DNA of 64,000 bases from an uncultured Pelagibacteraceae bacterium (GTDB taxonomy: Bacteria > Pseudomonadota > Alphaproteobacteria > Pelagibacterales > Pelagibacteraceae): contig CACDII010000001.1 in NCBI GenBank assembly GCA_902552985.1, positions 1 to 64,000 of the forward strand, written 5' to 3'. A program made the position numbers and the translations under genes. The notes beneath the pieces were generated by a model that saw nothing but the letters and a program-made list of their open reading frames with translations, did not search any database and was not told where the DNA came from. Positions 8,701 through 20,225 of this stretch are shown here, in pieces (the first letter of the stretch is position 1; each line of letters begins with the position of its first letter).

Positions 8701-9852
8701 AAACAAAGAGCAGGACAAATTTTAAATGGTTTAACATTAAGTAAAAAATTTAAAAATTTAAATTTGGGTCAAAAAATAGATTCAGAGCTAATTGATAATT
8801 TGAGTGGTTCTGATTTATTTAAAATATCAATCAATAATCAAGAAAAAGAGCAAGGTCTTGCTCAACTTAAAAATCAATACGAGCAAGCAAAACAAGATAT
8901 TCAGGAAAGATTTGAAGATAAAGTTTTAAAAATTAGACAAGGAGATGATCTACTTCCTAGCGTAATGAAAATGGTAAAAGTTTTTGTAGCTATTAAAAGA
9001 AGATTAAGACCTGGTGATAAAATGTCAGGAAGACATGGAAATAAAGGGGTAGTTAGTAAAATAGTTCCTGTTGAAGACATGCCATATAGAGAAAATGGCG
9101 AGCCAGTTGATATAGTTCTTAATCCTTTGGGAGTACCAAGTAGAATGAATGTGGGTCAAATATTAGAAACTCATGTTGGATGGGCATGCAAAGAATTTGG
9201 TGAAAATATTAAAAAAATTATAGAAGCTAACCAAAAAAAAATAGAAAAAAATGAAAAAATAACTAGCTTTTTAAAAAGTATTTATGGAAAAGAATTTTTT
9301 GGTGAGAAGATAGATAAATTAAACAAAACAGAATTTAAAGATTTATGTGAAAATTTGCAAAATGGTGTACCTATAGCTACTCCAGTTTTTGATGGCGCAA
9401 AAGAAAAAGATGTTACCAGTATGTTAGAACTTGCAAATTTACCAGGATCAGGACAAACATATTTGTGGGATGGAAGAACAGGAGAAAAATTTGATAGACC
9501 TGTTACTGTTGGAACTATCTATATGTTAAAACTCCATCATTTAGTTGAAGACAAAATACATGCGAGATCAACTGGTCCATATAGCTTAGTAACACAACAG
9601 CCTCTTGGCGGAAAAGCTCAATTAGGTGGACAAAGATTTGGCGAAATGGAGGTTTGGGCTTTGGAAGCTTATGGAGCATCATATACTTTACAAGAAATAT
9701 TAACGGTTAAATCGGATGATGTTGCTGGACGGGTTAAAGTTTATGAAACTATTGTTAAAGGAGAGGAAAATTTTGAGTCAGGAATACCAGAATCATTTAA
9801 CGTTTTAGTAAAAGAGATAAAATCATTAGCACTTAATGTAGAATTAAACTAG
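5770..9852 (+). CDS. rpoB: DNA-directed RNA polymerase subunit beta
   Basis: The 1360-residue subunit begins with [15 protein letters not shown] and ends with a complete C-terminal clamp region. The rifampicin-binding cluster near residue 512 reads [18 protein letters not shown], with Asp, His and Ser at the positions that are mutated in resistant strains, so it looks wild type. The active-site segments [12 protein letters not shown] and [18 protein letters not shown] are intact. Length is normal for Alphaproteobacteria. It is 2 nt upstream of rpoC and presumably cotranscribed. Confidence 0.99.
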   Translation: MHLSFTEKKNIRKNFGKLKEGLSIPNLIEVQKNSYKELTEHRSDISEKFLKGFDRVFKSIFPIEDINEKATLEYISYKLEKPKFDTEECIARGLTYSSALKCTLRLVVYEIDQENNTKEILSAKEQEVYMGEVPMMTNSGTFITNGVQRVVVNQMHRSPGVFFDHDRGKSHASGKLLFNCRVIPNRGSWLDFEYDVKDFLYFRIDRKKKVFATTLLIALGFSKQDIANEFYQKEIYTYDSKIKKWKTKFNPENYKTKNFSEEVIDAKSQKIVIKSGEKINFLTATKLSKDGLKEIFVSNESLYGKFLHKNITSGDIDYKIGTEINGDVLQKIIDLNISSIDVSVTNSINKGPYLLQTLLNDKNENKNDAINEIYKVLRPGEPPTIEIATQIFNNLFFSSDRYDLSDVGRVKINSRLELECSDKITILRNDDILAIIKKMLDLRDGKDEVDDIDHLGNRRVRSVGELVENQARIGVYRMERAIKEKMTTLDVESSMPQDLINAKPLTVSLKDFFATSQLSQFMDQTNPLSEITHKRRVSALGPGGLTRERAGFEVRDVHPTHYGRICPIETPEGPNIGLINSLSTYAKINKYGFIESPYKKVKNGIVEDKIEYLAAMEETKFTIAQANSKVDKNGKITEDLVSCRQNLNFILSKPENVDYIDVSPKQLVSVAASLIPFLENDDANRALMGSNMMRQAVPLLKPESPLVGTGIESDVALDSGVTIVAKRDGIVDKIDGKRIVIKATDEKDLTKSGVDIYNLQKFKRSNQNTCINQKPLVRVGDKVNSGDIIADGPSTKLGELALGKNVTVAFMPWQGYNFEDSILISERCVTDDVFTSIHIEEYEVMARDTKLGEEDITRDIPNINEEALKNLDESGVVYIGAEVKAGDILVGKVTPKGDSASGPEEKLLRSIFGEKAIDVTDTSLKMPSGSSGVVVDVRVFNRHGIEKDERSITIERAEIESVQQDKIVEEEILERSIKQRAGQILNGLTLSKKFKNLNLGQKIDSELIDNLSGSDLFKISINNQEKEQGLAQLKNQYEQAKQDIQERFEDKVLKIRQGDDLLPSVMKMVKVFVAIKRRLRPGDKMSGRHGNKGVVSKIVPVEDMPYRENGEPVDIVLNPLGVPSRMNVGQILETHVGWACKEFGENIKKIIEANQKKIEKNEKITSFLKSIYGKEFFGEKIDKLNKTEFKDLCENLQNGVPIATPVFDGAKEKDVTSMLELANLPGSGQTYLWDGRTGEKFDRPVTVGTIYMLKLHHLVEDKIHARSTGPYSLVTQQPLGGKAQLGGQRFGEMEVWALEAYGASYTLQEILTVKSDDVAGRVKVYETIVKGEENFESGIPESFNVLVKEIKSLALNVELN

Positions 9853-9854
9853 TT

Positions 9855-12800
9855 ATGAAAAAAAATTTAACAGATTTATTTAAAAATACAGAAATTTCTG
9901 ATGCTCAAAATTTTAACAGTATCAAAATTACTCTTGCAAGTCCTGAAAAAATTAAATCTTGGACATATGGCGAAATAAAAAAACCTGAAACTATAAACTA
10001 TAGAACCTTCAGACCAGAAAAAGATGGACTGTTCTGTGCAAGAATATTTGGTCCAGTTAAAGATTATGAATGTTTATGCGGAAAATATAAAAGAATGAAA
10101 TTTAGAGGAATAATTTGTGAAAAATGTGGAGTTGAAGTTACTAAGTCCAATGTAAGAAGAGAAAGAATGGGTCATATAAATTTAGCAACACCAGTGGCTC
10201 ATATTTGGTTTTTAAAATCACTTCCAAGTAGAATTTCATTAGCTATTGATATGAAATTAAAAGAAGTTGAAAGAGTTTTATATTTTGAAAATTTTATAGT
10301 TATAGAACCAGGACTTACAGGTCTTAAAAAAAATCAATTACTTTCGGAAGAAGAGCTACTTAAAAATCAAGAAGAATTTGGAGATGAAGCTTTTACAGCA
10401 GGTATTGGCGCAGAAGCTATATTAGAAATATTGAAGTCGTTAAATTTAGAAGAAGAAAAAAAAGCTTTAGTTAAAAATATTAACGAAACCAAGTCTAAAG
10501 TTTCTGAAGAAAGATCAATTAAAAGACTAAAGCTTATTGAGTCATTTATTGAAACTGGACAAAAACCTGAATGGATGATTTTAACAGTTATACCAGTTAT
10601 TCCACCAGAACTAAGACCTTTGGTGCCTCTTGATGGGGGAAGATTTGCAACATCAGATTTAAACGATTTGTATAGAAGAGTAATTAATAGAAATAATCGT
10701 TTAAAACGATTAATGGATCTTAAAGCTCCAGATATAATTGTAAGAAATGAAAAACGAATGCTTCAAGAGTCAGTTGATGCTTTATTTGATAATGGAAGAA
10801 GAGGAAGAGTAATAACTGGAACTGGAAAAAGACCATTAAAATCTCTAGCTGAAATGCTTAAAGGTAAGCAAGGAAGATTTAGACAAAATTTATTAGGTAA
10901 AAGAGTCGATTATTCTGGAAGATCAGTGATTGTTGTTGGTCCTGATCTAAAACTTCATGAATGTGGATTACCTAAAAAAATGGCTTTAGAATTATTTAAA
11001 CCTTTTTTATACGCCAGACTGAATAAACTTGGCCTAGCATCAACAATTAAACAAGCAAAAAAATTAGTTGAAAAAGAATCTAATGCAGTGTGGGATGCTT
11101 TAGAATTAATTGTTAGAGAGCATCCTATTTTATTAAATAGAGCACCAACATTACATAGATTAGGTGTACAAGCTTTTGAGCCGAAATTAATAGAAGGCGA
11201 TGCTATTGAATTACATCCTTTAACTTGTGCAGCTTTTAATGCCGATTTTGATGGAGACCAAATGGCGGTTCATATTCCATTAAGTTTAGAAGCTCAATTA
11301 GAAGCAAGAGTATTAATGATGTCTACTAATAATATTTTAAGTCCTTCAAACGGAAAACCAATTATTGTTCCAAGTCAGGATATGATCTTAGGAATATATT
11401 ATTTATCACAACCAGCATATCAAAAAGACAAGATAGAGGGATATTTTGTAAATAATTCAGAAATTGAGCATGCGTTAGAGACCGGCCAAATTAAAGTTCA
11501 TTCAACAATAATTTCAAGATTTGAGACTGTTGATGAAAATGGAAATAAAAAAGTTATAAAGTATACGAACACAGCTGGCAGATTCTTATTATCTAATTTG
11601 TTGCCAAAAAATAAAAATATCACATTCTCTTTAATTGATAGACTTTTACCTAAAAAAGTTGTTTCAGAAATTATTGACGTTGTTTTTAGATTTTGTGGTC
11701 AAAAGAAAACTGTAATTTTCTGCGATAAATTAAAAAATTTAGGTTTTAAACATGCCTTCAAAGCTGGAATTTCTTTTGGAAAAGATGACCTAATAATACC
11801 TTCAAATAAAAGCCAGCTAATAGATGAAACTAAAAAACTCATCGCTGATTATGAAAACCAATATTCTGAAGGTTTAATAACAAGAGGAGAAAAATATAAT
11901 AAAGTTGTTGATGCATGGTCAAAATGTACAGACAGAGTCGCTGGTGAAATGATGAAAGGTATATCAGCAACTGAAACAACTAAAGAAGGAATGAAGATAA
12001 ACTCAGTATTTATGATGGCAGATAGCGGTGCAAGAGGTTCTGCAGCTCAAATGAAACAATTAGCTGGAATGAGAGGATTAATTGCTAAACCATCAGGAGA
12101 AATTATTGAGTCACCAATTACTTCAAATTTTAAAGAGGGCCTAACAGCATTAGAGTATTTTAATTCAACACATGGTGCTAGGAAAGGTCTAGCAGATACC
12201 GCTTTAAAAACTGCAAACTCTGGATATTTAACAAGAAGATTATGTGATGTAGCTCAAGATTTAACAATTACATCTAAAAAATGTGAAAAACCTGGTTCTA
12301 TTAAACTTTCTGAAATCATCGAAGGAGGGAATGTAATAGTTAGTCTCTCAGAAAGAGCTCTTGGAAGAATAGCTGCTGACGATATTAAAAATCCTATTAC
12401 AGGAGAAGTCATAATCAAAAAATCAGAAATGATAGATGAAGCAGGATGTGAAAAAATAGATTCTGCTGGGGTTAAAATTATTAAAGTTCATTCAGTAATG
12501 ACTTGTAGCTCTAAGTTAGGTGTATGTGCAACATGTTACGGTAGAGATTTATCAAGAGGCAAAATGGTGCATGTTGGTGAGGCCATAGGTATGATTTCTG
12601 CTCAGTCCATAGGAGAACCTGGAACTCAATTAACAATGAGAACTTTTCACGTTGGAGGAACAGCCTCAATCAAACAAGATTCACAAATAATTAGCAAAAC
12701 AGATGGAACGTTAAAAATAATTAATACAAACTTGTTGGAAGACTCTAAAAAGAATTTAATTGTAATGGGTAGAAATACTCAATTATCAATTGAAGACGAT

Positions 12801-14018
12801 AATGGATTACAAGTAGCAATTTATAAAGTTCCTTACGGATCAAAATTGTTTTTTCAAAACGGAGATAAAATAAAAAAAAATAATAAAATTTGCGAGTGGG
12901 ATCCGTACACAACACCAGTTATTGCAGAAAAAAGTGGTATTGCTGGTTATGTTGATTTGATAGATGGTGTTTCTTTAGCTGAAACAACAGATGATGCAAC
13001 AGGTATTTCTTCAAAGTCAGTGATAGATTGGAGATCACAATCTAAAAATACTGATTTAAAACCAAGAGTTACATTAAGAGATGAAAAAGGTAATGTAATT
13101 AAAAAAGCAGATGATAACGAAGCTAGATATTATTTAGTACCAGACTCAATTTTGTCTGTTAAAGATGGTCAAAAAATATTTGCAGGAGATGTTATAGCAA
13201 GATTACCTAAAGAAACTTCAAAAACAAAAGATATTACTGGAGGATTACCTAGAGTAGCTGAATTATTCGAAGCAAGAAAAGCTAAAGATAGTGCAATAAT
13301 TGCTGAAAATGATGGTAAAGTTATGTTTGGAAAAGAAGTTAGAGGAAAACAAAAAGTTTCAATTGAATCTGACAAAGGAGAAACATCAAATTATTTAATT
13401 CCAAAAGGAAAACATATTAATTTTAATCAAGGAGAGAGAATTAAAAAAGGAGAATATTTGCTTGATGGGCAACCTTTACCGCATGATATTTTAAGAATTT
13501 TAGGAATTGAAGAACTAACAGAATATTTTGTAAATCAAGTGCAAGAAGTTTATAGACTTCAGGGAGTGGTTATTAATGATAAACATATTGAAACTATATT
13601 AAGACAAATGCTTAAAAAAGTTGAAATCAAAGATCCTGGTGATTCAAGTTTATTACCAGGAGAAATCATTGAAAAAATAAAATTTGATGACATGAACGAA
13701 AATCTTAAAAAAGAAGGAAAAAAAGAAGCTAAAGGTCAGAGAGTTTTAATGGGAATAACTAAAGCATCATTACAAACTGAATCATTTATATCAGCAGCAT
13801 CCTTCCAAGAAACAACTAGAGTTTTGACAGACGCCGCTATAAAAGGAAAAATTGATAAATTGCACGGATTAAAAGAAAATGTCATCGTTGGAAGACTTGT
13901 TCCTGCTGGGACGGGAACAATTAAAGCAGATTGGAATAAAAAAGCTCTAGAAGATGATAAAAAATTTATAGCAGAACAAAACAAAGTTGACACACCAGAA
14001 ACCCAAGTAAATCAATAA
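9855..14018 (+). CDS. rpoC: DNA-directed RNA polymerase subunit beta'
   Basis: The 1387-residue subunit has the N-terminal zinc site (Cys73, Cys75 and the CEKC pair near 88-91), the catalytic loop NADFDGDQ at 462-469 with the three Mg-binding aspartates, and the second zinc cluster near 882 ([13 protein letters not shown]). By recalled alignment to E. coli, ppGpp site-1 residues R417, K615, I619 and D622 are kept, whereas R362 is Lys and Y626 is Asn. The C-terminal segment GRLVPAGTG, which contacts omega in other enzymes, is present. A likely terminator follows. Confidence 0.99.
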   Translation: MKKNLTDLFKNTEISDAQNFNSIKITLASPEKIKSWTYGEIKKPETINYRTFRPEKDGLFCARIFGPVKDYECLCGKYKRMKFRGIICEKCGVEVTKSNVRRERMGHINLATPVAHIWFLKSLPSRISLAIDMKLKEVERVLYFENFIVIEPGLTGLKKNQLLSEEELLKNQEEFGDEAFTAGIGAEAILEILKSLNLEEEKKALVKNINETKSKVSEERSIKRLKLIESFIETGQKPEWMILTVIPVIPPELRPLVPLDGGRFATSDLNDLYRRVINRNNRLKRLMDLKAPDIIVRNEKRMLQESVDALFDNGRRGRVITGTGKRPLKSLAEMLKGKQGRFRQNLLGKRVDYSGRSVIVVGPDLKLHECGLPKKMALELFKPFLYARLNKLGLASTIKQAKKLVEKESNAVWDALELIVREHPILLNRAPTLHRLGVQAFEPKLIEGDAIELHPLTCAAFNADFDGDQMAVHIPLSLEAQLEARVLMMSTNNILSPSNGKPIIVPSQDMILGIYYLSQPAYQKDKIEGYFVNNSEIEHALETGQIKVHSTIISRFETVDENGNKKVIKYTNTAGRFLLSNLLPKNKNITFSLIDRLLPKKVVSEIIDVVFRFCGQKKTVIFCDKLKNLGFKHAFKAGISFGKDDLIIPSNKSQLIDETKKLIADYENQYSEGLITRGEKYNKVVDAWSKCTDRVAGEMMKGISATETTKEGMKINSVFMMADSGARGSAAQMKQLAGMRGLIAKPSGEIIESPITSNFKEGLTALEYFNSTHGARKGLADTALKTANSGYLTRRLCDVAQDLTITSKKCEKPGSIKLSEIIEGGNVIVSLSERALGRIAADDIKNPITGEVIIKKSEMIDEAGCEKIDSAGVKIIKVHSVMTCSSKLGVCATCYGRDLSRGKMVHVGEAIGMISAQSIGEPGTQLTMRTFHVGGTASIKQDSQIISKTDGTLKIINTNLLEDSKKNLIVMGRNTQLSIEDDNGLQVAIYKVPYGSKLFFQNGDKIKKNNKICEWDPYTTPVIAEKSGIAGYVDLIDGVSLAETTDDATGISSKSVIDWRSQSKNTDLKPRVTLRDEKGNVIKKADDNEARYYLVPDSILSVKDGQKIFAGDVIARLPKETSKTKDITGGLPRVAELFEARKAKDSAIIAENDGKVMFGKEVRGKQKVSIESDKGETSNYLIPKGKHINFNQGERIKKGEYLLDGQPLPHDILRILGIEELTEYFVNQVQEVYRLQGVVINDKHIETILRQMLKKVEIKDPGDSSLLPGEIIEKIKFDDMNENLKKEGKKEAKGQRVLMGITKASLQTESFISAASFQETTRVLTDAAIKGKIDKLHGLKENVIVGRLVPAGTGTIKADWNKKALEDDKKFIAEQNKVDTPETQVNQ

Positions 14019-14050
14019 AAAAAGCCTGTTTTAAATTCGAGTTTTGATTT

Positions 14051-14086
14051 GACAAAGTAGATTTCTATAGTAATTTGTCGTTTTTT
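14051..14086 (+). terminator. Likely intrinsic terminator after rpoC
   Basis: GACAAA (14051-14056) pairs with TTTGTC (14074-14079), with two further inner A-T pairs after a mismatch, and the stem is followed by TTTTTT at 14081-14086. The stem is AT-rich, as expected in this genome. It would separate the rpl-rpo transcript from the rpsL unit. Confidence 0.45.
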
Positions 14087-14093
14087 GGTTGGA

Positions 14094-14140
14094 ATGTAGT
14101 GCATGTAGTACTAAACGCTGCCATAAATATCCTGGACGGC
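14094..14140 (+). promoter_or_regulatory. Structured leader upstream of rpsL: heptamer direct repeat and GC-rich hairpin
   Basis: Two copies of ATGTAGT lie 2 nt apart at 14094-14100 and 14103-14109. They are followed by GCTGCCA (14117-14123) and TGG-A-CGGC (14133-14140), which form a 7-bp stem including one G-T pair, with one bulged A and a 9-nt loop. The GC-rich stem is exceptional among the AT-rich spacers. No T tract follows. It could be an autoregulatory protein site, an RNase site or part of a promoter region; I recognise no known family. Confidence 0.4.
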
Positions 14141-14181
14141 TATTTCCCAAAAAAATATAAAAATTTAAAATATAAAATGAT

Positions 14182-14553
14182 ATGCCGACTATTAACCAGT
14201 TATTAAGAAAAAAAAGAATTAAAGTTAAATCTAGAGATAAAGTACCAGCTTTAGAAAAATCACCTCAAAAAAGAGGAGTATGTGTAAAAGTTTATACCAC
14301 AACACCAAAAAAACCTAACTCAGCTCTAAGAAAAGTTGCAAGAGTAAGACTGTCAAACGGTCACGAGGTAACATCATATATACCTGGCGAAGGACACAAC
14401 TTACAAGAACATTCTGTAGTCCTAATTAGAGGAGGACGTGTAAAAGACTTACCAGGTGTACGTTACCATATTTTAAGAGGAAATTTAGACACACAAGGTG
14501 TAACAGCAAGAAAACAACAACGATCTAAGTACGGAGCAAAAAAAGGTAAATAA
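14182..14553 (+). CDS. rpsL: 30S ribosomal protein S12 (uS12)
   Basis: The 123-residue decoding-centre protein has the canonical [12 protein letters not shown] segment (about 41-52), with Lys at the position linked to streptomycin resistance, and GVRYHILRG near 91. It is the first gene after the rpoC terminator and heads the str-S10-spc run. The 163-nt upstream spacer is one of the longest in the window and is described separately. Confidence 0.99.
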   Translation: MPTINQLLRKKRIKVKSRDKVPALEKSPQKRGVCVKVYTTTPKKPNSALRKVARVRLSNGHEVTSYIPGEGHNLQEHSVVLIRGGRVKDLPGVRYHILRGNLDTQGVTARKQQRSKYGAKKGK

Positions 14554-14554
14554 A

Positions 14555-15025
14555 ATGTCTAGAAAAAGAAGTGCTCCAAAAAAAATTGCAATAATAGACC
14601 CAATATACAAGTCTTCAATAATTCCTAAATTAATTAATTCTATTATGTATGATGGAAAAAAAACTGTAGCAGAAAAAATTGTTTATGAAGCAATTAGTAA
14701 AATTAAATCTAAAGTTAAAGAAGAACCAATAAATGTTTTTAATAGTGCAATAAGTAATTTGAAACCAACTGTAGAAGTTAGATCGAGAAGAGTTGGAGGT
14801 GCAACATACCAAGTTCCTGTTGAAGTTAAAGCAAAAAGATCTCAAGCTTTAGCATTAAGATGGTTAATAGATGCTTCAAGAAAAAGAAAAGATAAAAAAA
14901 TGTCAGATAAAATATTTAATGAGATTTATGATGCATATCAAAACAAAGGATCAGCAATTAAAAAGAAAGAAGACACACATAAAATGGCAGAGTCCAATAA
15001 AGCCTTTGCACATTTTAGATGGTAA
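14555..15025 (+). CDS. rpsG: 30S ribosomal protein S7 (uS7)
   Basis: The 156-residue protein nucleates assembly of the 30S head. It has the conserved VEVRSRRVGGATYQVPVEV segment and ends in KAFAHFRW. It starts one base after rpsL. In E. coli S7 represses the str operon by binding the rpsL-rpsG spacer; here that spacer is one base, so such control would need another site. Confidence 0.98.
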   Translation: MSRKRSAPKKIAIIDPIYKSSIIPKLINSIMYDGKKTVAEKIVYEAISKIKSKVKEEPINVFNSAISNLKPTVEVRSRRVGGATYQVPVEVKAKRSQALALRWLIDASRKRKDKKMSDKIFNEIYDAYQNKGSAIKKKEDTHKMAESNKAFAHFRW

Positions 15026-15031
15026 ATATTT

Positions 15032-17107
15032 ATGAGTAGAACACATACATTAGACAAATATAGAAACATCGGGATCATGGCACATATTGATGCAGGTAAA
15101 ACTACAACAACTGAAAGAGTTTTATATTACACTGGAAAAAGTCATAAAATTGGAGAAGTTCATGATGGTGCTGCAACAATGGATTGGATGGAGCAAGAGC
15201 AAGAGAGAGGAATTACAATTACCTCTGCAGCAACTACATGTTTTTGGAGAGAGCATAGAATTAATATAATAGATACTCCTGGACATGTTGATTTTACAAT
15301 TGAAGTTGAGAGATCATTAAAAGTTCTTGACGGTGCTGTAGCAGTGTTTGATGGAGTTGCAGGTGTAGAACCACAATCAGAAACTGTTTGGAGGCAGGCA
15401 GATAAGTATAAAGTTCCAAGAATTTGTTTTGTTAACAAACTTGATAGAACTGGTGCAGATTTTTTTAGATGTGTAGAGATGATTAAAGATAGATTGGGAG
15501 CAAAACCGTTAGTTATGCAAATTCCAGTTGGTATAGAGTCATCATTACAAGGAGTTATTGATTTAGTTAAGATGAAAGCAATTATATGGAAAGATGAAAC
15601 ATTAGGTGCTGAGTTTGAAATTAAAGATATCCCAGACGATTTAAAAGAAACCGCAAATAAATATAGACAAGAATTAGTAGAAACTGCAGTAGAGCAAAAT
15701 GAAAAATTAATGGAGTCATATCTTAATGGAGAAAGTATTAAGGCAGAAGATTTAATTAAATGTATAAGAAAAGGATGTTTAAATTTTGATTTTGTTCCTG
15801 TGTTAACTGGATCAGCTTTTAAAAATAAAGGAGTTCAACCTTTGTTAGATGCAGTTGTTGATTATTTGCCAAGCCCAGTTGATATTGGGTCTATCAAAGG
15901 GACTAAGCCTGGCACCGAAGAAGAATTAGAGATGAAATTTGATGATAGTGCACCTTTTTCTGCTTTGGCCTTCAAAGTAGCAAATGACCCATTTGTGGGA
16001 TCATTAACATTTATAAGAATTTATTCAGGAACAATTAAAGCTGGTACCGGCATATATAATACTTCAAAAGATAAAGAGGAAAGAGTTGGCCGTATGTTAT
16101 TAATGCATGCTAATTCAAGGGAAGACATTAAAGAAGCTAATGCAGGTGACATTGTGGCGTTAGCAGGTTTAAAATATACAATAACAGGTCATACTTTAGC
16201 CGACGAAGATAAACCTGTACTTTTAGAACCAATGGAATTTCCTGATCCAGTAATTGAGATAGCAGTTGAACCTAAAACAAAAGCTGACCAAGAGAAAATG
16301 GGAGAGGCATTGGGAAGATTAGCAAAAGAAGATCCTTCTTTTAGAGTAACATCAGATGAAGAGTCTGGACAAACTATTATTAAAGGAATGGGAGAGTTAC
16401 ATTTAGATATAATTGTGGACAGAATGAAGAGAGAGTTTAAAGTTGAAGCAAATATTGGTGCACCACAAGTTGCTTATCGAGAAACAATATTGAATAAAGC
16501 AGAATCTGACTATACACATAAGAAACAAAGTGGAGGCGCCGGCCAATTTGCTAGGGTTAAATTATCAATTGAACCGTTAGAACCAGGAAAAGGAAGAGAA
16601 GTAGAAAGTAAAATTAAAGGTGGTGCGATACCAAAAGAATTTATTCCAGGAGTTGAAAAAGGTATAGAAACTGTTTCAGATAGTGGAATATTAGCAGGGT
16701 TTCCAATAATTGATTATAAAGTTACAATTCTTGACGGTTTACATCATGATGTAGATTCAAGTGTTTTAGCTTTTGAATTAGCTTCAAGACAATGTTTTAA
16801 AGATGCGTGTGCCAAAGGAACATTAAAATTGCTTGAACCAATTATGAGAGTCGAAGTAGTAACTCCAGAAGATTATATGGGTGATGTTATAGGTGATTTG
16901 AATAGTCGAAGAGGTCAAATTAATACACAAGAACAAAGAGGAAATGCAACAGTGATAACTGCGATGGTGCCATTAGCTAACATGTTTGGATATATTAATA
17001 GCTTAAGGTCAATGTCTCAAGGAAGGGCTCAGTACTCAATGTTTTTTGATCATTATGACAAAGTTCCTCAAAACGTTCAAGATGAAGTAACTAAGAAAAC
17101 AGGCTAA
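15032..17107 (+). CDS. fusA: Elongation factor G
   Basis: The 691-residue translocation GTPase has G1 AHIDAGKT at 17-24, the [10 protein letters not shown] switch, [17 protein letters not shown], and the domain IV/V segments including the MGELHLDI and [10 protein letters not shown] motifs. Length is normal. It is followed 2 nt later by rpsJ, so the tuf gene that usually follows fusA is absent here; the tuf in this window is the copy at 1683. Confidence 0.99.
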   Translation: MSRTHTLDKYRNIGIMAHIDAGKTTTTERVLYYTGKSHKIGEVHDGAATMDWMEQEQERGITITSAATTCFWREHRINIIDTPGHVDFTIEVERSLKVLDGAVAVFDGVAGVEPQSETVWRQADKYKVPRICFVNKLDRTGADFFRCVEMIKDRLGAKPLVMQIPVGIESSLQGVIDLVKMKAIIWKDETLGAEFEIKDIPDDLKETANKYRQELVETAVEQNEKLMESYLNGESIKAEDLIKCIRKGCLNFDFVPVLTGSAFKNKGVQPLLDAVVDYLPSPVDIGSIKGTKPGTEEELEMKFDDSAPFSALAFKVANDPFVGSLTFIRIYSGTIKAGTGIYNTSKDKEERVGRMLLMHANSREDIKEANAGDIVALAGLKYTITGHTLADEDKPVLLEPMEFPDPVIEIAVEPKTKADQEKMGEALGRLAKEDPSFRVTSDEESGQTIIKGMGELHLDIIVDRMKREFKVEANIGAPQVAYRETILNKAESDYTHKKQSGGAGQFARVKLSIEPLEPGKGREVESKIKGGAIPKEFIPGVEKGIETVSDSGILAGFPIIDYKVTILDGLHHDVDSSVLAFELASRQCFKDACAKGTLKLLEPIMRVEVVTPEDYMGDVIGDLNSRRGQINTQEQRGNATVITAMVPLANMFGYINSLRSMSQGRAQYSMFFDHYDKVPQNVQDEVTKKTG

Positions 17108-17109
17108 TT

Positions 17110-17418
17110 ATGGATAAACAAAATATTAGAATTAAATTGAGAGCTTACGATAATAAAATTTTAGATCAGTCTACTGAAGAAATCGTAAATACGGTTAAAA
17201 GAACTGGCGCAAATATAAAAGGACCAATTCCTTTACCAACAAAAATAGAAAAATATACTGTGTTGAGATCACCACACATAGATAAAAAAAGCAGAGAACA
17301 ATTTGAAACCAGAACACACAAAAGATTAATAGATATAATTGAACCAACGCCACAAACTGTAGAGGCATTAATGAAATTAGATTTAGCTTCAGGAGTTGAT
17401 GTGGAGATAAAAATATAA
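17110..17418 (+). CDS. rpsJ: 30S ribosomal protein S10 (uS10)
   Basis: The 102-residue protein has the family signature [14 protein letters not shown] (about 53-66) and typical C-terminus. S10 is also NusE, the partner of NusB in antitermination and of the NusG KOW domain in coupling. It starts 2 nt after fusA, with no separate S10-operon leader of the kind L4 binds in E. coli. Confidence 0.98.
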   Translation: MDKQNIRIKLRAYDNKILDQSTEEIVNTVKRTGANIKGPIPLPTKIEKYTVLRSPHIDKKSREQFETRTHKRLIDIIEPTPQTVEALMKLDLASGVDVEIKI

Positions 17419-17423
17419 TTATT

Positions 17424-18137
17424 ATGAGTGAAATTGCATTAATTGGAAAAAAAATAGGTATGACGAGAGAATTTTTTGAGTCTGGACAATCAGTACCAGT
17501 GACAGTTATCAAAATGGAAAAAGGTCGTGTTATTCAAGTTATAGATGTAGAAAAAAGAGGTTACAAAGCTGTTCAATTGGGTTTTGGAAAAATTAAAAAC
17601 TCAAAATTAACAAAATCTATGAAAGGTTTCTTTACTAAGAGGAATACTGAACCAAAAAAAAAATTAAAAGAATTTAGAGTTAAAAGTACAGAAAATTATA
17701 AAGAAGGTAATGAATTTGGATTAGAAATATTTAATGATGTTAAATTTGTAGATATTAGATCTAAAACTATCGGAAAGGGTTTCGCTGGTGCAATGAAAAG
17801 GCATAATTTTAGTGGATTAAGAGCATCTCATGGTGTTTCAGTATCTCATAGATCTCATGGTTCGACAGGGCAAAGACAAGATCCTGGAAAAGTATTTAAA
17901 GGAAAAAAAATGGCTGGCCATATGGGAGATAAGTTAAGAACTATACAAAATATAGAAATTATAAAATCTGATATTGAGAATAATTTGTTATATCTGAAAG
18001 GATCAATCCCTGGTTACAAAAATGCAGAAGTACTTGTTAAAAAGGCTGTAAAAAACACTAAAAAATTCACTATAAAGGAAAAAATAGAAATAGCAGAGAA
18101 AGCAAAAAAAATACCAGATAAGAAAAAGAAAAAATGA
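17424..18137 (+). CDS. rplC: 50S ribosomal protein L3 (uL3)
   Basis: The 237-residue protein has the N-terminal barrel ([11 protein letters not shown]), the glycine-rich loop that reaches the peptidyl transferase centre ([23 protein letters not shown]) and a lysine-rich C-terminal tail ending KKKKK that is longer than in E. coli. The stop overlaps the rplD start by 4 nt. Confidence 0.98.
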   Translation: MSEIALIGKKIGMTREFFESGQSVPVTVIKMEKGRVIQVIDVEKRGYKAVQLGFGKIKNSKLTKSMKGFFTKRNTEPKKKLKEFRVKSTENYKEGNEFGLEIFNDVKFVDIRSKTIGKGFAGAMKRHNFSGLRASHGVSVSHRSHGSTGQRQDPGKVFKGKKMAGHMGDKLRTIQNIEIIKSDIENNLLYLKGSIPGYKNAEVLVKKAVKNTKKFTIKEKIEIAEKAKKIPDKKKKK

Positions 18138-18757
18138 AATTAAATAAAATAAATTTAGATGGGAAAAAAGACTCTATAGAGGTCTTAGATAAAATCTTTT
18201 CAGGAAAAATTAATAAAAAGATTGTCAGCAGCGTTATTTATAAAACAAACGCTAATTACAAAGGCAGACACGCAAAAACTAAACAAAAAAATGAAATAAT
18301 AGGGTCTACAGCAAAAATATATGCACAAAAAGGTACAGGTAACGCTAGACACGCTAGTAGAAAAGCACCAATTTTTGTTGGCGGTGGTGTAGCGCATGGG
18401 CCAAAAGGTCAGTCTAAATACAAAAAAAGAAAGTTAAATAAAAGTGAAAAAAAATTAAGTGTAATATCAATTATAAGCGAAAAAAACAAAAATGAAAAAC
18501 TTATAATTTTTAATGATTTCAAAAATGAAATTAAAAAGACAAAAGAAATGAATTCAATATTAAAGAAATTTGATGCTGTTAACGCTCTAATGATACTAGA
18601 CAAAAATTCAAAAGATAAAATTTTTAAATCTTCAAGAAATATTCCGAATGTAAAAGTGACAGATGTTAATCATTTTAGCGCTTACGATTTAATCAAATAT
18701 AATAAAATAGTTTTTACTGAAACATCAGTTAAAGAATTAGAAAAGAGATATTCATAA
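18134..18757 (+). CDS. rplD: 50S ribosomal protein L4 (uL4)
   Basis: The 207-residue protein has the extended loop that lines the exit tunnel (KGTGNARHASRKAPIFVGGG, about 66-85), the part where macrolide resistance changes arise in other species. It overlaps rplC by 4 nt and rplW by one base. In E. coli L4 represses the S10 operon; no matching leader is seen here. Confidence 0.97.
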   Translation: MKLNKINLDGKKDSIEVLDKIFSGKINKKIVSSVIYKTNANYKGRHAKTKQKNEIIGSTAKIYAQKGTGNARHASRKAPIFVGGGVAHGPKGQSKYKKRKLNKSEKKLSVISIISEKNKNEKLIIFNDFKNEIKKTKEMNSILKKFDAVNALMILDKNSKDKIFKSSRNIPNVKVTDVNHFSAYDLIKYNKIVFTETSVKELEKRYS

Positions 18758-19050
18758 TGAGAAAAATTCACTTATACGATAAAATTATATCACCTATTGT
18801 TACAGAAAAATCAACTAATTTATCTGAACAAAATAAAGTTGTTTTCAAAGTTCCAAATAAAGCTAACAAAAAAAATTTAAAGAAAAATGTAGAAAAAATT
18901 TTTAAAGTTAATGTTACAAAAATTAATATTATTAATAAACAACCTAGAAAAAAACTAGTAAGAGGAAGAAAAGTAAAAGTAAAAGGTTTCAAAAAAGCAA
19001 TAATTACTTTGAAGAAAGGTCAAAGTATTGACTTAACAACTGGAATTTAA
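18757..19050 (+). CDS. rplW: 50S ribosomal protein L23 (uL23)
   Basis: The 97-residue protein has the usual start (IISPIVTEKST) and the internal loop PRKKLVRGRKVKVKGFKKAIITL. L23 sits at the tunnel exit, where trigger factor and the signal recognition particle dock. Normal length and order. Confidence 0.97.
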   Translation: MRKIHLYDKIISPIVTEKSTNLSEQNKVVFKVPNKANKKNLKKNVEKIFKVNVTKINIINKQPRKKLVRGRKVKVKGFKKAIITLKKGQSIDLTTGI

Positions 19051-19053
19051 TTT

Positions 19054-19887
19054 ATGACTTTAAAATCTTTTAAACCATATACTAAATCTACAAGAACAAC
19101 TATTTTAGTTGATAGAAGTGATCTATGGAAAGGTAAACCTTATAAACCATTATTAAGTACAAAATATTCTTCAAAAGGAAGAAATAATAATGGGCATATC
19201 ACTTCACGAAATCGTGCTGGCGGGCATAAGCAAAAATATAGAAATGTAGATTTTTATAGAAGAAAATTTGATATGCCAGCAACTATAGAAAGAATAGAAT
19301 ATGACCCAAATAGATCTTGTTACATAATGTTGGTTAAATTTGATGATGGAGAAAAATTTTACTATTTAGCTCCTCAAAAAATTAAAGTAGGAGATAAAAT
19401 TGAAAACGGTAAAAAAAAAGAAATTAAAGTTGGTAATTGTATGCCACTTCATGACATTCCCGTAGGTATAGATATTCATAATGTAGAATTACAACCAGGA
19501 GCTGGAGGAAAAATTGCAAGATCAGCAGGAACTTCAGTGTCTATTTCAGGAATAGATGGGAATTACTCATTAATAAAAATGACATCTGGAGAAGTTAGAA
19601 AAATTGATTCAAGAGCAATGGCAACAATTGGCGTGTTATCAAATCCTGATCAAAAAAATATAAAAATAGGTAAAGCTGGTCGATCAAGATGGCTTGGAAG
19701 AAGACCGCATACTAGAGGTGTCGTAATGAATCCAGTCGATCACCCACACGGAGGTGGAGAAGGTAAATCTGCTGGTGGAAGACATCCTGTATCTAGGACA
19801 GGTCAATCAGCAAAAGGATTGAAAACTAGAGACAATAAAAGAACTGATAAATTTATTATAAGAAGAAGAAAAAGGAAAAAGGTTTAA
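19054..19887 (+). CDS. rplB: 50S ribosomal protein L2 (uL2)
   Basis: The 277-residue protein near the peptidyl transferase centre carries the signature RGVVMNPVDHPHGGGEGK, including the conserved histidine, and the basic C-terminus. Length is typical. It is 3 nt from rplW and rpsS. Confidence 0.99.
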   Translation: MTLKSFKPYTKSTRTTILVDRSDLWKGKPYKPLLSTKYSSKGRNNNGHITSRNRAGGHKQKYRNVDFYRRKFDMPATIERIEYDPNRSCYIMLVKFDDGEKFYYLAPQKIKVGDKIENGKKKEIKVGNCMPLHDIPVGIDIHNVELQPGAGGKIARSAGTSVSISGIDGNYSLIKMTSGEVRKIDSRAMATIGVLSNPDQKNIKIGKAGRSRWLGRRPHTRGVVMNPVDHPHGGGEGKSAGGRHPVSRTGQSAKGLKTRDNKRTDKFIIRRRKRKKV

Positions 19888-19890
19888 TTT

Positions 19891-20223
19891 ATGGCTAGAG
19901 CAGTTTGGAAAGGACCATTTGTAGAAGAAAGCTTAATTAAAAAAGTTGAAAAACTTAAAAATGAAACCAATAAAAAACCAATAAAAACATGGTCAAGGAA
20001 ATCGACAATTATTCCAGATTTCGTAGGAGTTAGTTTTTTAATTTATAATGGGAAAAAATTTATACCACTTACAATTTCAGAGGATATGGTTGGACATAAA
20101 CTAGGTGAATTTGCTCCAACAAGAACTTTTGTAGGTCATACACCTGCTGATAAGAAGGCTGCAAAAGAAGAAGGTGCTTCAGCAGCTCCAGCTGCAACTT
20201 CAGCTAAAAAGGATGCAAAATAA
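19891..20223 (+). CDS. rpsS: 30S ribosomal protein S19 (uS19) with alanine-rich tail
   Basis: The first 90 residues are a standard S19 ([28 protein letters not shown]). The usual protein ends at about 92 residues, but this one has about 18 more in a low-complexity Ala/Lys tail ([20 protein letters not shown]). The tail is in frame with no sign of a frameshift, and rplV starts 2 nt later. The tail is probably flexible and surface exposed. Confidence 0.97.
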   Translation: MARAVWKGPFVEESLIKKVEKLKNETNKKPIKTWSRKSTIIPDFVGVSFLIYNGKKFIPLTISEDMVGHKLGEFAPTRTFVGHTPADKKAAKEEGASAAPAATSAKKDAK

Positions 20224-20225
20224 TT

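Noticed and set aside
14049-14076. TTGACA at 14049-14054 as -35 of an rpsL promoter
   Set aside because: The only TATA-like hexamer nearby (TATAGT, 14066-14071) is 11 nt away, and the alternative at 16 nt matches poorly; the sequence is better explained as the 5' arm of the rpoC terminator.
15087-15269. 60-aa plus-strand ORF overlapping fusA
   Set aside because: It is a +1-type frame shadow of the conserved fusA N-terminus and has no start context or domain of its own.
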